A stretch of 64,000 bases of DNA from contig NZ_JACJHX010000005.1 of assembly GCF_014138605.1 (NCBI RefSeq), positions 248,001 through 312,000 on the forward strand, read 5' to 3'. Below the pieces are notes generated by a model that searched no databases, was not told the origin of the DNA, and worked only from the letters and a program-made list of their open reading frames with translations. A program made the position numbers and the translations under genes. This stretch comes from Peribacillus huizhouensis. Lineage in GTDB: Bacteria > Bacillota > Bacilli > Bacillales > DSM-1321. Below, piece after piece: positions 34,741-43,747 of this stretch; positions within the stretch are counted from its first letter, which is position 1; each line of letters opens with the position of its first letter.

Positions 34741-35568
34741 TTATTTACTTAAAAAATCATGGATGTAGTTGTACACTTCTTCTGGCTTTTCTTCAGGAAT
34801 CAAATGTCCTGCTTCTTTTAGGATGATAAGCTGTGCGTGAGGCAGATCTTTCTGCAGCCTTTTTCCGATTGAGAGCGGTACAACTTGGTCATGTTCACCC
34901 CAAATTAATAAACAATCAGTGTTAATAACTTGTAAATCATCTTCAGACAAATCTCCCTCAAAATGTCGTGCCATTCTTCCGAGCGCTTGAAACATTCCTT
35001 TTTGTAGAAAAGGTTCTAAATAACCGTTTCTCATTTCATCATCAATCATCTTCTTGTCATACACAACATTGTGTAGATTTTTTTCGATTCCCGACTTTCC
35101 GAGATACCAACGTATAAGAAGTGGGAAAAAAGGAAGATAAGTCGCTGTTCTTACAGAGGGTCTCATCGGAGCTAAGTAGCTAGAACCTGACAGTAGCACA
35201 GCTTTTTCGACAAGATCAGGTCTTCGTTTACAAATTTGCAAACAAAGTTGGCCGCCCATAGAATGACCAATCAAGATAACCTTTTTTAGGTTTCTCGTTT
35301 CTAAAAAATTGATAACGGAACAGGCTACATTATGATAAGAATACGTATAGGAAGAAGACTTTTCACTTTTTCCAAAGGGTGGATAATCAATAGCGAGTAT
35401 ATTGTAGTCTCCTTTGAAAAAAGGAGTGAGCTTACGGAAGCTGAAGGATGAGGATAAAAAACCATGCAGCAACACGAGTGTTGGAGCATCCGCATCATAT
35501 CTTATACATTCACAATACAGCTCGATTTCGGATTTTGTCTCTACTGTTAGATCTATCATGGAGCTCAT
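34741..35568 (-). CDS. yugF: Alpha/beta hydrolase (YugF-like)
   Basis: 275 residues with the alpha/beta hydrolase fold: oxyanion region VLLHGFLSSSFSF, nucleophile elbow IGHSMGGQ (Ser), an acid in IWGEHDQVVPLS (Asp) and the catalytic His in EAGHLIPEE. The cap region is moderately hydrophobic. Substrate unknown; esterase or related activity is likely. Two in-frame starts are possible (35568, 35559); neither has a strong Shine-Dalgarno, so the first three residues are uncertain. It lies in the yug block beside the family B array. Confidence 0.88.
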   Translation of the reverse strand: MSSMIDLTVETKSEIELYCECIRYDADAPTLVLLHGFLSSSFSFRKLTPFFKGDYNILAIDYPPFGKSEKSSSYTYSYHNVACSVINFLETRNLKKVILIGHSMGGQLCLQICKRRPDLVEKAVLLSGSSYLAPMRPSVRTATYLPFFPLLIRWYLGKSGIEKNLHNVVYDKKMIDDEMRNGYLEPFLQKGMFQALGRMARHFEGDLSEDDLQVINTDCLLIWGEHDQVVPLSIGKRLQKDLPHAQLIILKEAGHLIPEEKPEEVYNYIHDFLSK

Positions 35569-35679
35569 CTCTCTTTGTTAAATTTTTTTAAATTTGTCTA
35601 TACTTTGTAAGACCTTATTCTATCTATGATGTGCATTAGGTTTAGCGATATCAAACTGAATTAACCGATATTTGGAAGG

Positions 35680-35712
35680 AAGGTAGACCCCCTGATGGAA
35701 GTTTCACTTTAT
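35680..35712 (+). mobile_element. Family B right-end fragment heading the array
   Basis: AGGTAGACCCCCTGATGGAA then GTTTCACTTTAT. Only the right arm remains. Its terminal TTTAT is the flank of array unit 1. Confidence 0.7.
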
Positions 35713-35950
35713 CCCGGTTTAACAGGCTGTAAAATCTATGCTTTAACATAGCAAGGTAGTAAAGAACAGCCTGTAAAACCCCGATTGGTGAGATACAGTG
35801 AAACTTACCTTTGTGGTTTTCAAAGGTATAGTTGAACCAATCGGGTTCGTACTGTCGATTGATCGAAGCGAAAGCGAAGATCTTAGCGAGAGTAGAACGG
35901 GACTAACCATCAGTGGGGAACAGTACCCCCTGATGGAAGTTTCACTTTAT
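35713..35950 (+). mobile_element. Family B array unit 1 (238 bp)
   Basis: CCCGGTTTAACAGGCTGTAA with partner ACAGCCTGTAAAACC; CCGATTGGTGAGATACAG...TTGAACCAATCGG hairpin containing TACCTTTGTGG...AAAGGTA; GTACTGTCGATTGATCG...GCGAGAGTAG hairpin; ACGGGACTAACCATCAGTGG; end TGATGGAAGTTTCACTTTAT. Confidence 0.88.
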
Positions 35951-36079
35951 CCCGGTTTAACAGGCTGTAAAATCTATGCTTTAACATAGAAAGGTAGTGA
36001 AGAACAGCCTGTAAAACCCCGATTGGTTCAACTAACCATCAGTGGGGAACAGTACCCCCTGATGGAAGTTTCACTTTAT
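35951..36079 (+). mobile_element. Family B array unit 2 (129 bp, short form)
   Basis: Same ends as unit 1, but the middle reads CCGATTGGTTCAACTAACC, lacking the 109 bases that hold the second and third hairpins. Confidence 0.88.
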
Positions 36080-36317
36080 CCCGGTTTAACAGGCTGTAAA
36101 ATCTATGCTTTAACATAGCAAGATAGTGAAAAACAACCTGTAAAACCCCGATTGGTGAGATACAGTGAAACTTACCTTTGTGGTTTTCAAAGGTATAGTT
36201 GAACCAATCGGGTTCGTACTGTCGATTGATCGAAGCGAAAGCGAAGATCTTAGCGACAGTAGAACGGGACTAACCATCAGTGGGGAACAGCACCCCCTGA
36301 TGGAAGTTTCACTTTAT
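36080..36317 (+). mobile_element. Family B array unit 3 (238 bp)
   Basis: Near-identical to unit 1 (small changes, for example GCGACAGTAG in place of GCGAGAGTAG, and AACCTGTAAAACC in the left stem). Confidence 0.88.
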
Positions 36318-36555
36318 CCCGGTTTAACAGGCTGTAAAATCTATGCTTTAACATAACAAGGTAGTGAAGAACAGCCTGTAAAACCCCGATTGGTGAGATA
36401 CAGTGAAACTTACCTTTGTGGTTTTCAAAGGTATAGTTGAACCAATCGGGTTCGTACTGTCGATTGATCGAAGCGAAAGCGAAGATCTTAGCGAGAGTAG
36501 AACGGGACTAACCATCAGTGGGGAACAGCACCCCCTGATGGAAGTTTCACTTTAT
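36318..36555 (+). mobile_element. Family B array unit 4 (238 bp)
   Basis: Near-identical to units 1 and 3; ends TTTCACTTTAT followed by unrelated ATAACAAATTC, the original right flank of the array. Confidence 0.88.
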
Positions 36556-36618
36556 ATAACAAATTCTACCCCAATTTGCTATAATAATTAAAGAATTCTG
36601 CTATAACAGAATCTTTAT

Positions 36619-36755
36619 CTCGCCTTAACGGGCAGTGAGCCCTTCCTCAAGCAGAGGAACAAAGTAGACAGGTGGGGGCAACTGCCCGTTAAGGTCCGAT
36701 TGGTTCAACGAACAATCAACGGGGGAAGCCCCCACTGATTGAATATTCACTTTAT
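36619..36755 (+). mobile_element. Family B repeat, copy B14 (137 bp, short form)
   Basis: Flank TTTAT 36614-36618; CTCGCCTTAACGGGCAGT with partner ACTGCCCGTTAAGG; GATTGGTTCAACGAACAATC; GGGGGAAGCCCCC and end CACTGATTGAATATTCACTTTAT (quoted in part). It lies 40 bases before the alaR gene and may contribute its leader. Confidence 0.85.
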
Positions 36756-36797
36756 CTTTATACATAGTTCTCGAATGAGACTAAAGGAGGCTGTACT

Positions 36798-37301
36798 ATG
36801 CATTTAACGGAAAAGGAATTGGAAATACTACAAATTATTGAACAAAACAGCCGTATTGATTTTAATGACTTAGCGAAAATGGTGGACGCAGAAGAATCAG
36901 AAATTGCGGATACTGTACAGAAGCTTGAAGATATGAATGTTATCGTTCGTTATGCGACAATCATCAACTGGGCGAAGGTAGACACATATCACGGTTTAAC
37001 GGCTATGATTGATGTAAAGGTAACGCCAAAACGTGGCGTTGGATTTAATGAAGTGGCACAAAGAATTTACCGTTTTAATGAAGTGGAATCGGTTTATTTA
37101 ATGTCTGGTGCATATGACTTGTCTGTTGTTGTGAAAGGACAGTCAATGAATGAAGTGGCTCAGTTTGTATCGGACAAACTATCTACTTTGGATTCGGTTA
37201 TTTCTACGACCACTCACTTTATTTTGAAAAAATATAAACATGATGGAACAATTTTTGAGCCAATTAATGAGGAAGACAAAAGAATCGTGGTGTCACCATG
37301 A
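36798..37301 (+). CDS. alaR: Lrp/AsnC-family regulator AlaR
   Basis: 167 residues: N-terminal HTH (LTEKELEILQIIEQNSRIDF then DLAKMVDAEESEIADTVQKL) and a C-terminal RAM/ACT-like domain (MSGAYDLSVVVKGQSMNEVA). In B. subtilis AlaR activates alaT in response to alanine. The gene overlaps alaT by four bases (ATGA). AAAGGAGG lies upstream of ATG 36798. Its promoter region is crowded by family B elements, with only about 40 bases between B14 and the start. Confidence 0.92.
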   Translation: MHLTEKELEILQIIEQNSRIDFNDLAKMVDAEESEIADTVQKLEDMNVIVRYATIINWAKVDTYHGLTAMIDVKVTPKRGVGFNEVAQRIYRFNEVESVYLMSGAYDLSVVVKGQSMNEVAQFVSDKLSTLDSVISTTTHFILKKYKHDGTIFEPINEEDKRIVVSP

Positions 37302-38464
37302 TCCAGACAAGCTTTGTATCGAAAACAATTGCTGATCTTAAACCATCAGGAATTCGTCGCTTTTTTGATTTGGCTGTTAATATGGAAGGCGTTGTTTCAC
37401 TTGGTGTAGGCGAGCCGGATTTTGTGACGTCATGGAATGTAAGGGAAGCTGCAATCTTATCGTTGGAAGAAGGTCGTACATCTTATACGGCAAATGCTGG
37501 ATTGATAGAACTTCGGCAAGAAATCGCTTCATATATGAAAAAAAGATTTGCTGTCTCGTATCAACCAGATTCACAAATTATTGTGACGGTCGGTGGGAGC
37601 CAAGCGATTGATATTGCACTTAGAGCGATTTTAAATCCCGGTGAAGAAGTTTTGGTTGTTGAGCCTTGCTTTGTTGCTTACAGCCCGCTTGTAACATTGG
37701 CGGGAGGTGTTGCGAAAACAATTCAGACCGTTCGGGAAAACGAGTTTAAGCTTACAGCTGCTGAGCTTGAAGAAGCCATTACGCCAAATACAAAAGCAAT
37801 TATCATGTGTTCGCCTAATAATCCGACAGGAACCCAACTTAGGAAAGAAGAATTAATTGAAATTGCAAAAGTTATTCAAAAGCATAACTTAGTGGTCATT
37901 TCAGATGAAATTTATGCTGAACTTGCTTATGATGATGACTTTACTTCAGTGGCAGCTATAGATGGTATGATGGACCGTACTATATTAATTAATGGTTTTT
38001 CCAAAGGGTTTGCTATGACAGGTTGGCGTCTTGGATTTGTTTGTGCACCAAAAGATATTACAGAAGCGATGTTGAAGATCCATCAATACACAATGATGTG
38101 TGCATCGACAGTAGCTCAATATGCAGCTTTAGAAGCACTGCGTAATGGTATGAATGATGTAGAAGAAATGAGAAAAAGCTATCGTCAGCGTCGAAATTAT
38201 ATTGTGAAATCGTTCAATGAAATTGGACTAGATTGTCATATTCCAGGCGGTGCATTTTACGCATTTCCATCTATTGAGAGAACTGGATTGTCTTCACAAG
38301 AGTTTGCTGAAAAGCTTTTATTTGAAGAAAAGGTTGCTGTAGTTCCAGGTAATGTGTTTGGTGAAAGTGGAGAAGGACATATCCGATGTTCCTATGCATC
38401 CTCTCTAGAGCAGCTTCAAGAAGCAATCAAGCGGATGAGCCGGTTTGTTGAAAAGTATAAATAA
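37298..38464 (+). CDS. alaT: Alanine aminotransferase AlaT (YugH)
   Basis: 388 residues, class I/II aminotransferase. LGVGEPDFVTSWNV is the N-terminal substrate region, SPNNPTGTQLRKEE the Asn-Pro block, SDEIYAELAYDD the PLP-binding Asp/Tyr, and INGFSKGFAMTGWRLG carries the PLP lysine. The C-terminal Arg is in GHIRCSYASS. It transfers the amino group between alanine and 2-oxoglutarate. It is translationally coupled to alaR. A long hairpin at 38466-38591 ends the operon. Confidence 0.93.
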   Translation: MIQTSFVSKTIADLKPSGIRRFFDLAVNMEGVVSLGVGEPDFVTSWNVREAAILSLEEGRTSYTANAGLIELRQEIASYMKKRFAVSYQPDSQIIVTVGGSQAIDIALRAILNPGEEVLVVEPCFVAYSPLVTLAGGVAKTIQTVRENEFKLTAAELEEAITPNTKAIIMCSPNNPTGTQLRKEELIEIAKVIQKHNLVVISDEIYAELAYDDDFTSVAAIDGMMDRTILINGFSKGFAMTGWRLGFVCAPKDITEAMLKIHQYTMMCASTVAQYAALEALRNGMNDVEEMRKSYRQRRNYIVKSFNEIGLDCHIPGGAFYAFPSIERTGLSSQEFAEKLLFEEKVAVVPGNVFGESGEGHIRCSYASSLEQLQEAIKRMSRFVEKYK

Positions 38465-38465
38465 A

Positions 38466-38591
38466 AAGATAGGATCTCCTAAAAGTAAAAGTGTAGACCT
38501 GCCATTTCTATCAACCGTGTACATGTTGTTAAGTAACACGATAAACGTTGATGGAAAGCGAGTCCCCCTTTTTTAGGAGATCCTATTTTTT
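38466..38591. terminator. Long inverted-repeat terminator between alaT and the NSS transporter
   Basis: AAAAAGATAGGATCTCCTAAAA and TTTTTAGGAGATCCTATTTTTT are near-perfect arms around about 85 bases whose inner parts (CCATTTCTATCAACC and GTTGATGGAAAG) also pair. Architecture resembles family A, sequence is diverged. Confidence 0.8.
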
Positions 38592-39934
38592 TAAATAATA
38601 CCAAGCGAACTCAGTAGAACAAGTATAATTCCAATTGGTGCGATGTAGCGGATGATAAAATACCAAATCTTAAATACTTTAGATGAAATGGTAGAACCAA
38701 GCTCTAGTTCATTTTGGACATTTATTCGTTTCATTTGATACCCAATAAATAGTGAAATGAACAGTGCACCGACGGGAAGAGCAATATTACTTACAAGATA
38801 GTCTGCTAAATCGAATATTGATTTGTCGAATATCGTAACATCAGAAAGTACACCGAAGGAAAGCGCGCTTGGAATGCCTACGATAAATACTAAAATACCA
38901 GCAATCCAAGTAGATTTTTTTCGCTTTGTTGGATCATTTTTTGACATAGCTGCGACAATAATTTCAAGAATCGAGAAAGCTGAAGTAAAGGTCGCAAATG
39001 CAAGCAGGATGAAGAATATCAGCATGAATAAACTGCTGAGAGCCATTTCATTAAATACAGCAGGAAGGACGACAAAGACGAGTCCAGGTCCGCTCGCAGG
39101 ATCAAATCCAAGTGCAAATACGGCTGGGAAAATAACAAGTCCAGCAAGAAGACATATGAAAATATTCAAACCAACAACCGATAATGCTGACTTTGTTATA
39201 TCTTCCTGTTTCCCTAAATAAGATGCGTATGTTACCATGACAGAAATCCCGACACTAAGTAGGAAAAAGGCTTGTCCTAACGCCAATAAAACCGTTTGTC
39301 CTGTTAAAATAGAAAAATCAGGCTTTAAAAGAAATTCAACACCAGCATAGGCTCCTTTAAGTGTCAATGAACGAACCAGCAACACAAGAAAGAGAATGAA
39401 AAGTGCAGGCATCATAATTTTATTTGCTTTTTCGATGCCGTTTTGAACTCCGCCCTTTACGACAACAATCGTTAATATCATAAAGACAAATTGTGCCAGT
39501 ACTGTTTCATAAGGATTACTAATAATTGTTTCGAACAACTGTCCGTATTCATTTTGAGATAACCCTGAAAGGGAACCTGTTATGCTTCGGCTAATGTAAG
39601 AAAGAATCCAGCCGCCAACAACACTATAAAATGAAAGCAGGATAAAAGAAGCGACAACGCCGCCATATCCAACTAGTACCCATGCTTTACCTGGAGCGAT
39701 GGATTTGTAGGCACGTACTGCATCTTTTTGGGAATGCCGGCCGATAATAAATTCGGCGATTAAGATGGGTGCTCCAATTAATAAAGTGAATAGGATGAAG
39801 AGCAAGAAGAACATGCCGCCTCCATTTGTTCCAGTCATGTAGGGGAACTTCCAAATGGCACCTAAGCCAATTGCAGAACCAGCAGCTGCAAGGATAAACC
39901 CAATCTTAGATGTCCATTGTTCTGGTTTTGACAT
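38591..39934 (-). CDS. Neurotransmitter:sodium symporter (NSS/SNF) family transporter
   Basis: 447 residues, about 11-12 membrane spans. The first span carries the Na+-binding GFILAAAGSAIGLGAIWKFPY signature (quoted here in overlapping blocks), with the unwound glycine region and NGGGMF in span 1/2. LALGQAFFLLSVGISVMVTY is the span 6 region and SAFSILEIIVA the late signature. It probably imports an amino acid with sodium. ATG 39934 follows AAAGGAGTTATATATCT; the frame extends 14 codons further with no site. It interrupts the alaT-yugI order seen in B. subtilis. Confidence 0.9.
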   Translation of the reverse strand: MSKPEQWTSKIGFILAAAGSAIGLGAIWKFPYMTGTNGGGMFFLLFILFTLLIGAPILIAEFIIGRHSQKDAVRAYKSIAPGKAWVLVGYGGVVASFILLSFYSVVGGWILSYISRSITGSLSGLSQNEYGQLFETIISNPYETVLAQFVFMILTIVVVKGGVQNGIEKANKIMMPALFILFLVLLVRSLTLKGAYAGVEFLLKPDFSILTGQTVLLALGQAFFLLSVGISVMVTYASYLGKQEDITKSALSVVGLNIFICLLAGLVIFPAVFALGFDPASGPGLVFVVLPAVFNEMALSSLFMLIFFILLAFATFTSAFSILEIIVAAMSKNDPTKRKKSTWIAGILVFIVGIPSALSFGVLSDVTIFDKSIFDLADYLVSNIALPVGALFISLFIGYQMKRINVQNELELGSTISSKVFKIWYFIIRYIAPIGIILVLLSSLGII

Positions 39935-40223
39935 AGATATATAACTCCTTTTGCATTTATTATCGTCAAAATACATAAAGCGATTAATTTTATTATCGTA
40001 CTATTTTATTGTCGAAATGTGTAGACTTTTTTTAAAAGATAGTCTATTTCCAACAATTCCCCTTTGATAATATGGTTAAAGGTAGTACAAAAGAGGAAAC
40101 TTTAAAATAAGATTCGCTTTTTTGAAAATGAAGTTTGTTACCTTTGATTATTTTTAAAATCTATGATATAATTTTTTATTGCATGTAAAGAGAAAAAATT
40201 TACTTAAAAATAGGAGTGTTACA

Positions 40224-40631
40224 ATGTCTACTAATTACGAAATTGGAGCAGTTGTTGCTGGTAAAGTTACTGGTATTCAACCTTATGGTGCTTTTGTTGC
40301 TTTAGATGAATCTACACAAGGTTTAGTTCATATCTCTGAAATTACTCATGGATATGTTAAAGATATCAATGACCATTTAAAGGTTGGCGATGAGGTTCAA
40401 GTGAAAGTTCTTTCAATTGACGAAGCTAAAGGGAAAATCGGTCTTTCCATCCGTGCTACTGAAGAGGCTCCTGAACGTACAGAAGCTCCTGCTAATAAAG
40501 CCCCTAAAAAGCGTCAAGCAGCTGTTAAAACTTCAACTAACACTGATTCTTCTGAAGGCTTCAACACATTGAAAGATAAACTTCAAGAGTGGATTGAACA
40601 ATCTAAACGCGAAGATTTAATCAAGAAATAA
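40224..40631 (+). CDS. yugI: S1-domain RNA-binding protein YugI (general stress protein 13)
   Basis: 135 residues. One S1 domain covers residues about 5-75: GAVVAGKVTGIQPYGAFVAL, GLVHISEITHGYVKDINDHL, VGDEVQVKVLSIDEAKGKIG (separate blocks). A basic, Pro/Ala-rich linker (NKAPKKRQAAVK) and a C-terminal helix follow. Such proteins bind RNA or ribosomes and are stress induced in B. subtilis. ATG 40224 follows AGGAGTGTTACA; the upstream frame is ignored. Codon use is strongly biased to A/T-ending codons, suggesting high expression. Confidence 0.92.
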   Translation: MSTNYEIGAVVAGKVTGIQPYGAFVALDESTQGLVHISEITHGYVKDINDHLKVGDEVQVKVLSIDEAKGKIGLSIRATEEAPERTEAPANKAPKKRQAAVKTSTNTDSSEGFNTLKDKLQEWIEQSKREDLIKK

Positions 40632-40639
40632 TGACGAGT

Positions 40640-40677
40640 AAGCTGGTGGTCCGTTTGGATCAACCGGCTTTATTTTT
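40640..40677 (+). terminator. Terminator after yugI
   Basis: AAGCTGGTGG and CAACCGGCTTT pair with G-U steps, followed by ATTTTTT. Confidence 0.7.
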
Positions 40678-40683
40678 TGCTTT

Positions 40684-40779
40684 GGCTATGTTAAAGCTCG
40701 TTGTTGATTTTGGTACTGTGTTGATTGGAGCGGAAAGCGTACTCCGTTCGTTTCATCAATAGCCAAGTTTAACAGAGCC
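40684..40779. mobile_element. Small inverted-repeat element (96 bp) with ISL3-like ends
   Basis: GGCTATGTTAAA left and TTTAACAGAGCC right are inverted (11 of 12). Interior GATTGGAGCGGAAAGCG is like the interior of family C. Flanks TTTGCTTT and TTGCTTAG are similar but not an exact duplication. Occupies much of the 324-base gap before yugJ. Confidence 0.55.
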
Positions 40780-40955
40780 TTGCTTAGAAACGATACATAA
40801 TTTATCTTACATTTTGCCCCTTTAAATTGTGCGTTGTGTTGAATAGGTCGCAGATTTGTTGATAGTATCATCTGATCAGTAAAAGGTTCTAAACCAATCT
40901 TTTGTAATTATCAGAGTTCTTGTAGATAATAAGAGTAGAAAAAGGAGGGAAAAGT

Positions 40956-42119
40956 GTGGAGAATTTTATATATAAAAATCCGACTAAGCTTATTTTTGGA
41001 AAAAATCAGCTTGCTCAGTTAAAGAAGGAAATACCATCATTCGGTAAAAAGGTACTCATTGTTTATGGTGGGGGCAGTATTAAGAAGAATGGCTTATATG
41101 AAAAAGTAATGGCAACCCTAAATGAAATCGATGTAGAGACGTTTGAACTAGCTGGTGTGGAACCAAATCCGCGTATTTCGACTGTTCGTAAAGGTGTAGA
41201 TATATGTAAGGAACATAAGATTGACTTTATCCTTGCTGTTGGCGGCGGCAGTGTAATTGATTGTACGAAGGCGATTGCAGCTGGTGCGAAGTATGATGGA
41301 GATGCATGGGATTTGGTGACGAAAAAATCACCAGTCGAAGCAGCTCTACCTTTTGGAACTGTGCTTACACTTGCTGCGACCGGTTCTGAAATGAATGCTG
41401 GCTCGGTCATTACGAATTGGGAAACAAAAGAGAAATATGGCTGGGGAAGTCCAGTCACGTATCCGCAATTTTCAATTCTAGATCCAGAGAATACTTTCAC
41501 AGTACCAAAAGATCAGACTGTCTATGGAATCGTTGACATGATGTCGCATGTGTTTGAACAATATTTTCATCCAGCAGCAAATGCACCTTTGCAGGACCGT
41601 TTTTGCGAATCACTGCTCATTACTGTAATGGAAACAGCTCCGAAGCTTTTAGAGGATTTAGAAAACTATGAGCATCGAGCAACGATTTTATATTGTGGTA
41701 CGATTGCGTTAAATGGCTCTTTAGGAGTTGGGTACCGAGGGGACTGGGCATCTCATAATATTGAGCACAGCGTCTCAGCTGTTTATGACATTCCACATGC
41801 AGGAGGGCTTGCGATTCTATTTCCGAACTGGATGAAGCATGTTCTACATGAAGATGTTAGTCGTTTTAAACAATTTGCTGTCCGAGTATTCAACGTAGAT
41901 CCAGAAGGCAAGACAGATGAAGAAACTGCTCTTTTAGGAATTGAGAAGCTTCGTGAATTCTGGTCAAGCATTGGGGCACCTACAAGACTTGCAGATTATA
42001 ATATTGATGATTCTGAAATTGAAACAATGGCAGATAAATCAATGGTATATGGTGAATTTGGTACGTTTAAATCTTTAAATCGTGATGATGTATTAGCAAT
42101 TTTGAAAGCCTCTCTATAA
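40956..42119 (+). CDS. yugJ: Iron-containing alcohol dehydrogenase (YugJ/YugK, NADH-dependent butanol dehydrogenase type)
   Basis: 387 residues of the group III Fe-ADH family. The NAD(P) motif is [16 protein letters not shown]; metal-binding residues are expected at D194-type position ([14 protein letters not shown], giving D, H and H) and [13 protein letters not shown] (H). It reduces aldehydes such as butanal to alcohols. GTG 40956 follows AAAGGAGGGAAAA. B. subtilis has two tandem copies here (yugJ, yugK); only one is present, so the exact orthologue is undecided. Confidence 0.9.
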   Translation: MENFIYKNPTKLIFGKNQLAQLKKEIPSFGKKVLIVYGGGSIKKNGLYEKVMATLNEIDVETFELAGVEPNPRISTVRKGVDICKEHKIDFILAVGGGSVIDCTKAIAAGAKYDGDAWDLVTKKSPVEAALPFGTVLTLAATGSEMNAGSVITNWETKEKYGWGSPVTYPQFSILDPENTFTVPKDQTVYGIVDMMSHVFEQYFHPAANAPLQDRFCESLLITVMETAPKLLEDLENYEHRATILYCGTIALNGSLGVGYRGDWASHNIEHSVSAVYDIPHAGGLAILFPNWMKHVLHEDVSRFKQFAVRVFNVDPEGKTDEETALLGIEKLREFWSSIGAPTRLADYNIDDSEIETMADKSMVYGEFGTFKSLNRDDVLAILKASL

Positions 42120-42307
42120 GTGCTTTTTACTTGAATAAATGGCCTAGTCTATCAGTTTCATACTTGATAATTTATTAGGTTGCAGGTATTTGTAAAAACA
42201 TTCAGATAAAATTTTATATGGGTACGCTTTCACTGAGCCGAAGTCTTGATTATCAGGGAAGCTTTCGTTAAAGTGAAAGAGTAATCTAAAGAGATGGAGG
42301 AACGATA

Positions 42308-43660
42308 ATGACACATGTACGTTTTGATTATTCAAAAGCATTGTCTTTTTTTGGCGAACATGAAATTACATATTTACAAGATGCAGTAAAAGCGGCACAC
42401 AATTCCTTGCACGAAAAAACAGGAGCGGGAAATGACTTTTTAGGCTGGATTGACCTTCCTGTTGATTATGACAAAGAGGAATTTGCTCGTATTCAAAAAG
42501 CAGCAAATAAAATTAAATCGGATTCTGATGTCTTGCTTGTTATCGGAATCGGAGGTTCTTATTTGGGTGCACGTGCTGCACTTGAAATGCTGCAACACAG
42601 TTTTTATAATGCGCTTTCTAAAGAACAACGTAAAACACCACAAATTATCTTTGTCGGCAATAATATTTCTTCTACTTACATGAAAGATGTTATGGACTTG
42701 CTTGAGGATAAGGATTTCTCAATCAATGTGATTTCAAAATCTGGTACGACGACAGAGCCTGCTCTTGCTTTCCGTATTTTCCGTAAGTTATTGATTGAAA
42801 AATATGGAAAAGAAGAAGCAACTTCACGTATTTTTGCAACAACTGATAAAGCGAGAGGTGCTTTAAAAACTGTTGCCAATGAAGAAGGTTACGAAACATT
42901 TGTCATTCCAGATGATGTTGGTGGACGTTATTCTGTATTGACAGCTGTTGGCTTGTTGCCAATTGCGGTTAGTGGTGCAGACATTGAAGAAATGATGAAA
43001 GGTGCAGCTAGTGCCCGCACAGACTTCAGCTCTCCAGAATTAACGGATAATGCTGCATATCAATATGCGGCAGTTCGTAATGTTCTGTATAACAAAGGTA
43101 AAACAATTGAAATGCTGATCAATTTTGAACCAGGACTTCAATATTTCTCAGAGTGGTGGAAACAGTTGTTTGGTGAAAGTGAAGGAAAAGATCAAAAAGG
43201 AATTTTCCCAGCTTCTGCAAACTTCTCAACTGATTTACATTCAATGGGACAATATGTACAAGAAGGGCGTCGTGACTTGTTTGAAACGGTCATCAAGGTT
43301 GGGGAAGCACGCCATGAATTGACAATTGAAGCAGAAGATAATGATCTTGACGGTTTAAATTATCTTGCAGGTGAAACTGTGGATTTCGTAAATAACAAAG
43401 CGTTTGAAGGTACATTGCTTGCACATACAGACGGAAACGTACCGAACTTAATTGTAAACATCCCTAAAATGGATGCATACACATTTGGATACCTTGTCTA
43501 TTTCTTTGAAAAGGCTTGTGCGGTAAGCGGCTATCTATTAGGCGTTAACCCATTTGATCAACCAGGGGTAGAAGCATACAAAGTCAACATGTTTGCTCTA
43601 CTAGGAAAACCAGGCTTCGAAGAAAAGAAAGCGGAACTTGAAAAACGACTTCAACAATAA
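42308..43660 (+). CDS. pgi: Glucose-6-phosphate isomerase
   Basis: 450 residues, the Bacillus-type length. Substrate-binding blocks [17 protein letters not shown] and [33 protein letters not shown] (PGI signature), the catalytic Glu and His in [17 protein letters not shown], and the late Lys in [14 protein letters not shown]. It interconverts glucose 6-phosphate and fructose 6-phosphate in glycolysis. AAAGAGATGGAGGAACGATA precedes ATG 42308. A strong hairpin terminator follows. Confidence 0.97.
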   Translation: MTHVRFDYSKALSFFGEHEITYLQDAVKAAHNSLHEKTGAGNDFLGWIDLPVDYDKEEFARIQKAANKIKSDSDVLLVIGIGGSYLGARAALEMLQHSFYNALSKEQRKTPQIIFVGNNISSTYMKDVMDLLEDKDFSINVISKSGTTTEPALAFRIFRKLLIEKYGKEEATSRIFATTDKARGALKTVANEEGYETFVIPDDVGGRYSVLTAVGLLPIAVSGADIEEMMKGAASARTDFSSPELTDNAAYQYAAVRNVLYNKGKTIEMLINFEPGLQYFSEWWKQLFGESEGKDQKGIFPASANFSTDLHSMGQYVQEGRRDLFETVIKVGEARHELTIEAEDNDLDGLNYLAGETVDFVNNKAFEGTLLAHTDGNVPNLIVNIPKMDAYTFGYLVYFFEKACAVSGYLLGVNPFDQPGVEAYKVNMFALLGKPGFEEKKAELEKRLQQ

Positions 43661-43666
43661 GATTGA

Positions 43667-43701
43667 CTAAAAAGCACAGTCGACCGACTGTGCTTTTTAG
43701 T
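43667..43701 (+). terminator. Terminator after pgi
   Basis: AAAAAGCACAGTCG pairs with CGACTGTGCTTTTTAG; the stem is perfect. Confidence 0.9.
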
Positions 43702-43707
43702 AATATC

Positions 43708-43735
43708 TTTAGTGGTCAGACCCCATTTCCCAGAG
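43708..43735. repeat. REP-like palindrome
   Basis: GTGGTCAGACCCCATTTCCC, the short GGGGTCAGACCCC-type palindrome also present at 54498 and 54572 and in the arms of family A. Confidence 0.5.
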
Positions 43736-43747
43736 TATTTCCCAAAT

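Noticed and set aside
35798-36591. Three similar short reading frames (60-63 codons) beginning MKLTFVVFKGIVEP
   Set aside because: They lie entirely within repeated family B units, have no ribosome binding sites, and their 3' ends are the hairpin termini. They are a by-product of the repeats.
35686-36755. CRISPR array
   Set aside because: Repeat units are 129-238 bp with no regular spacers between them; they are mobile elements in tandem.
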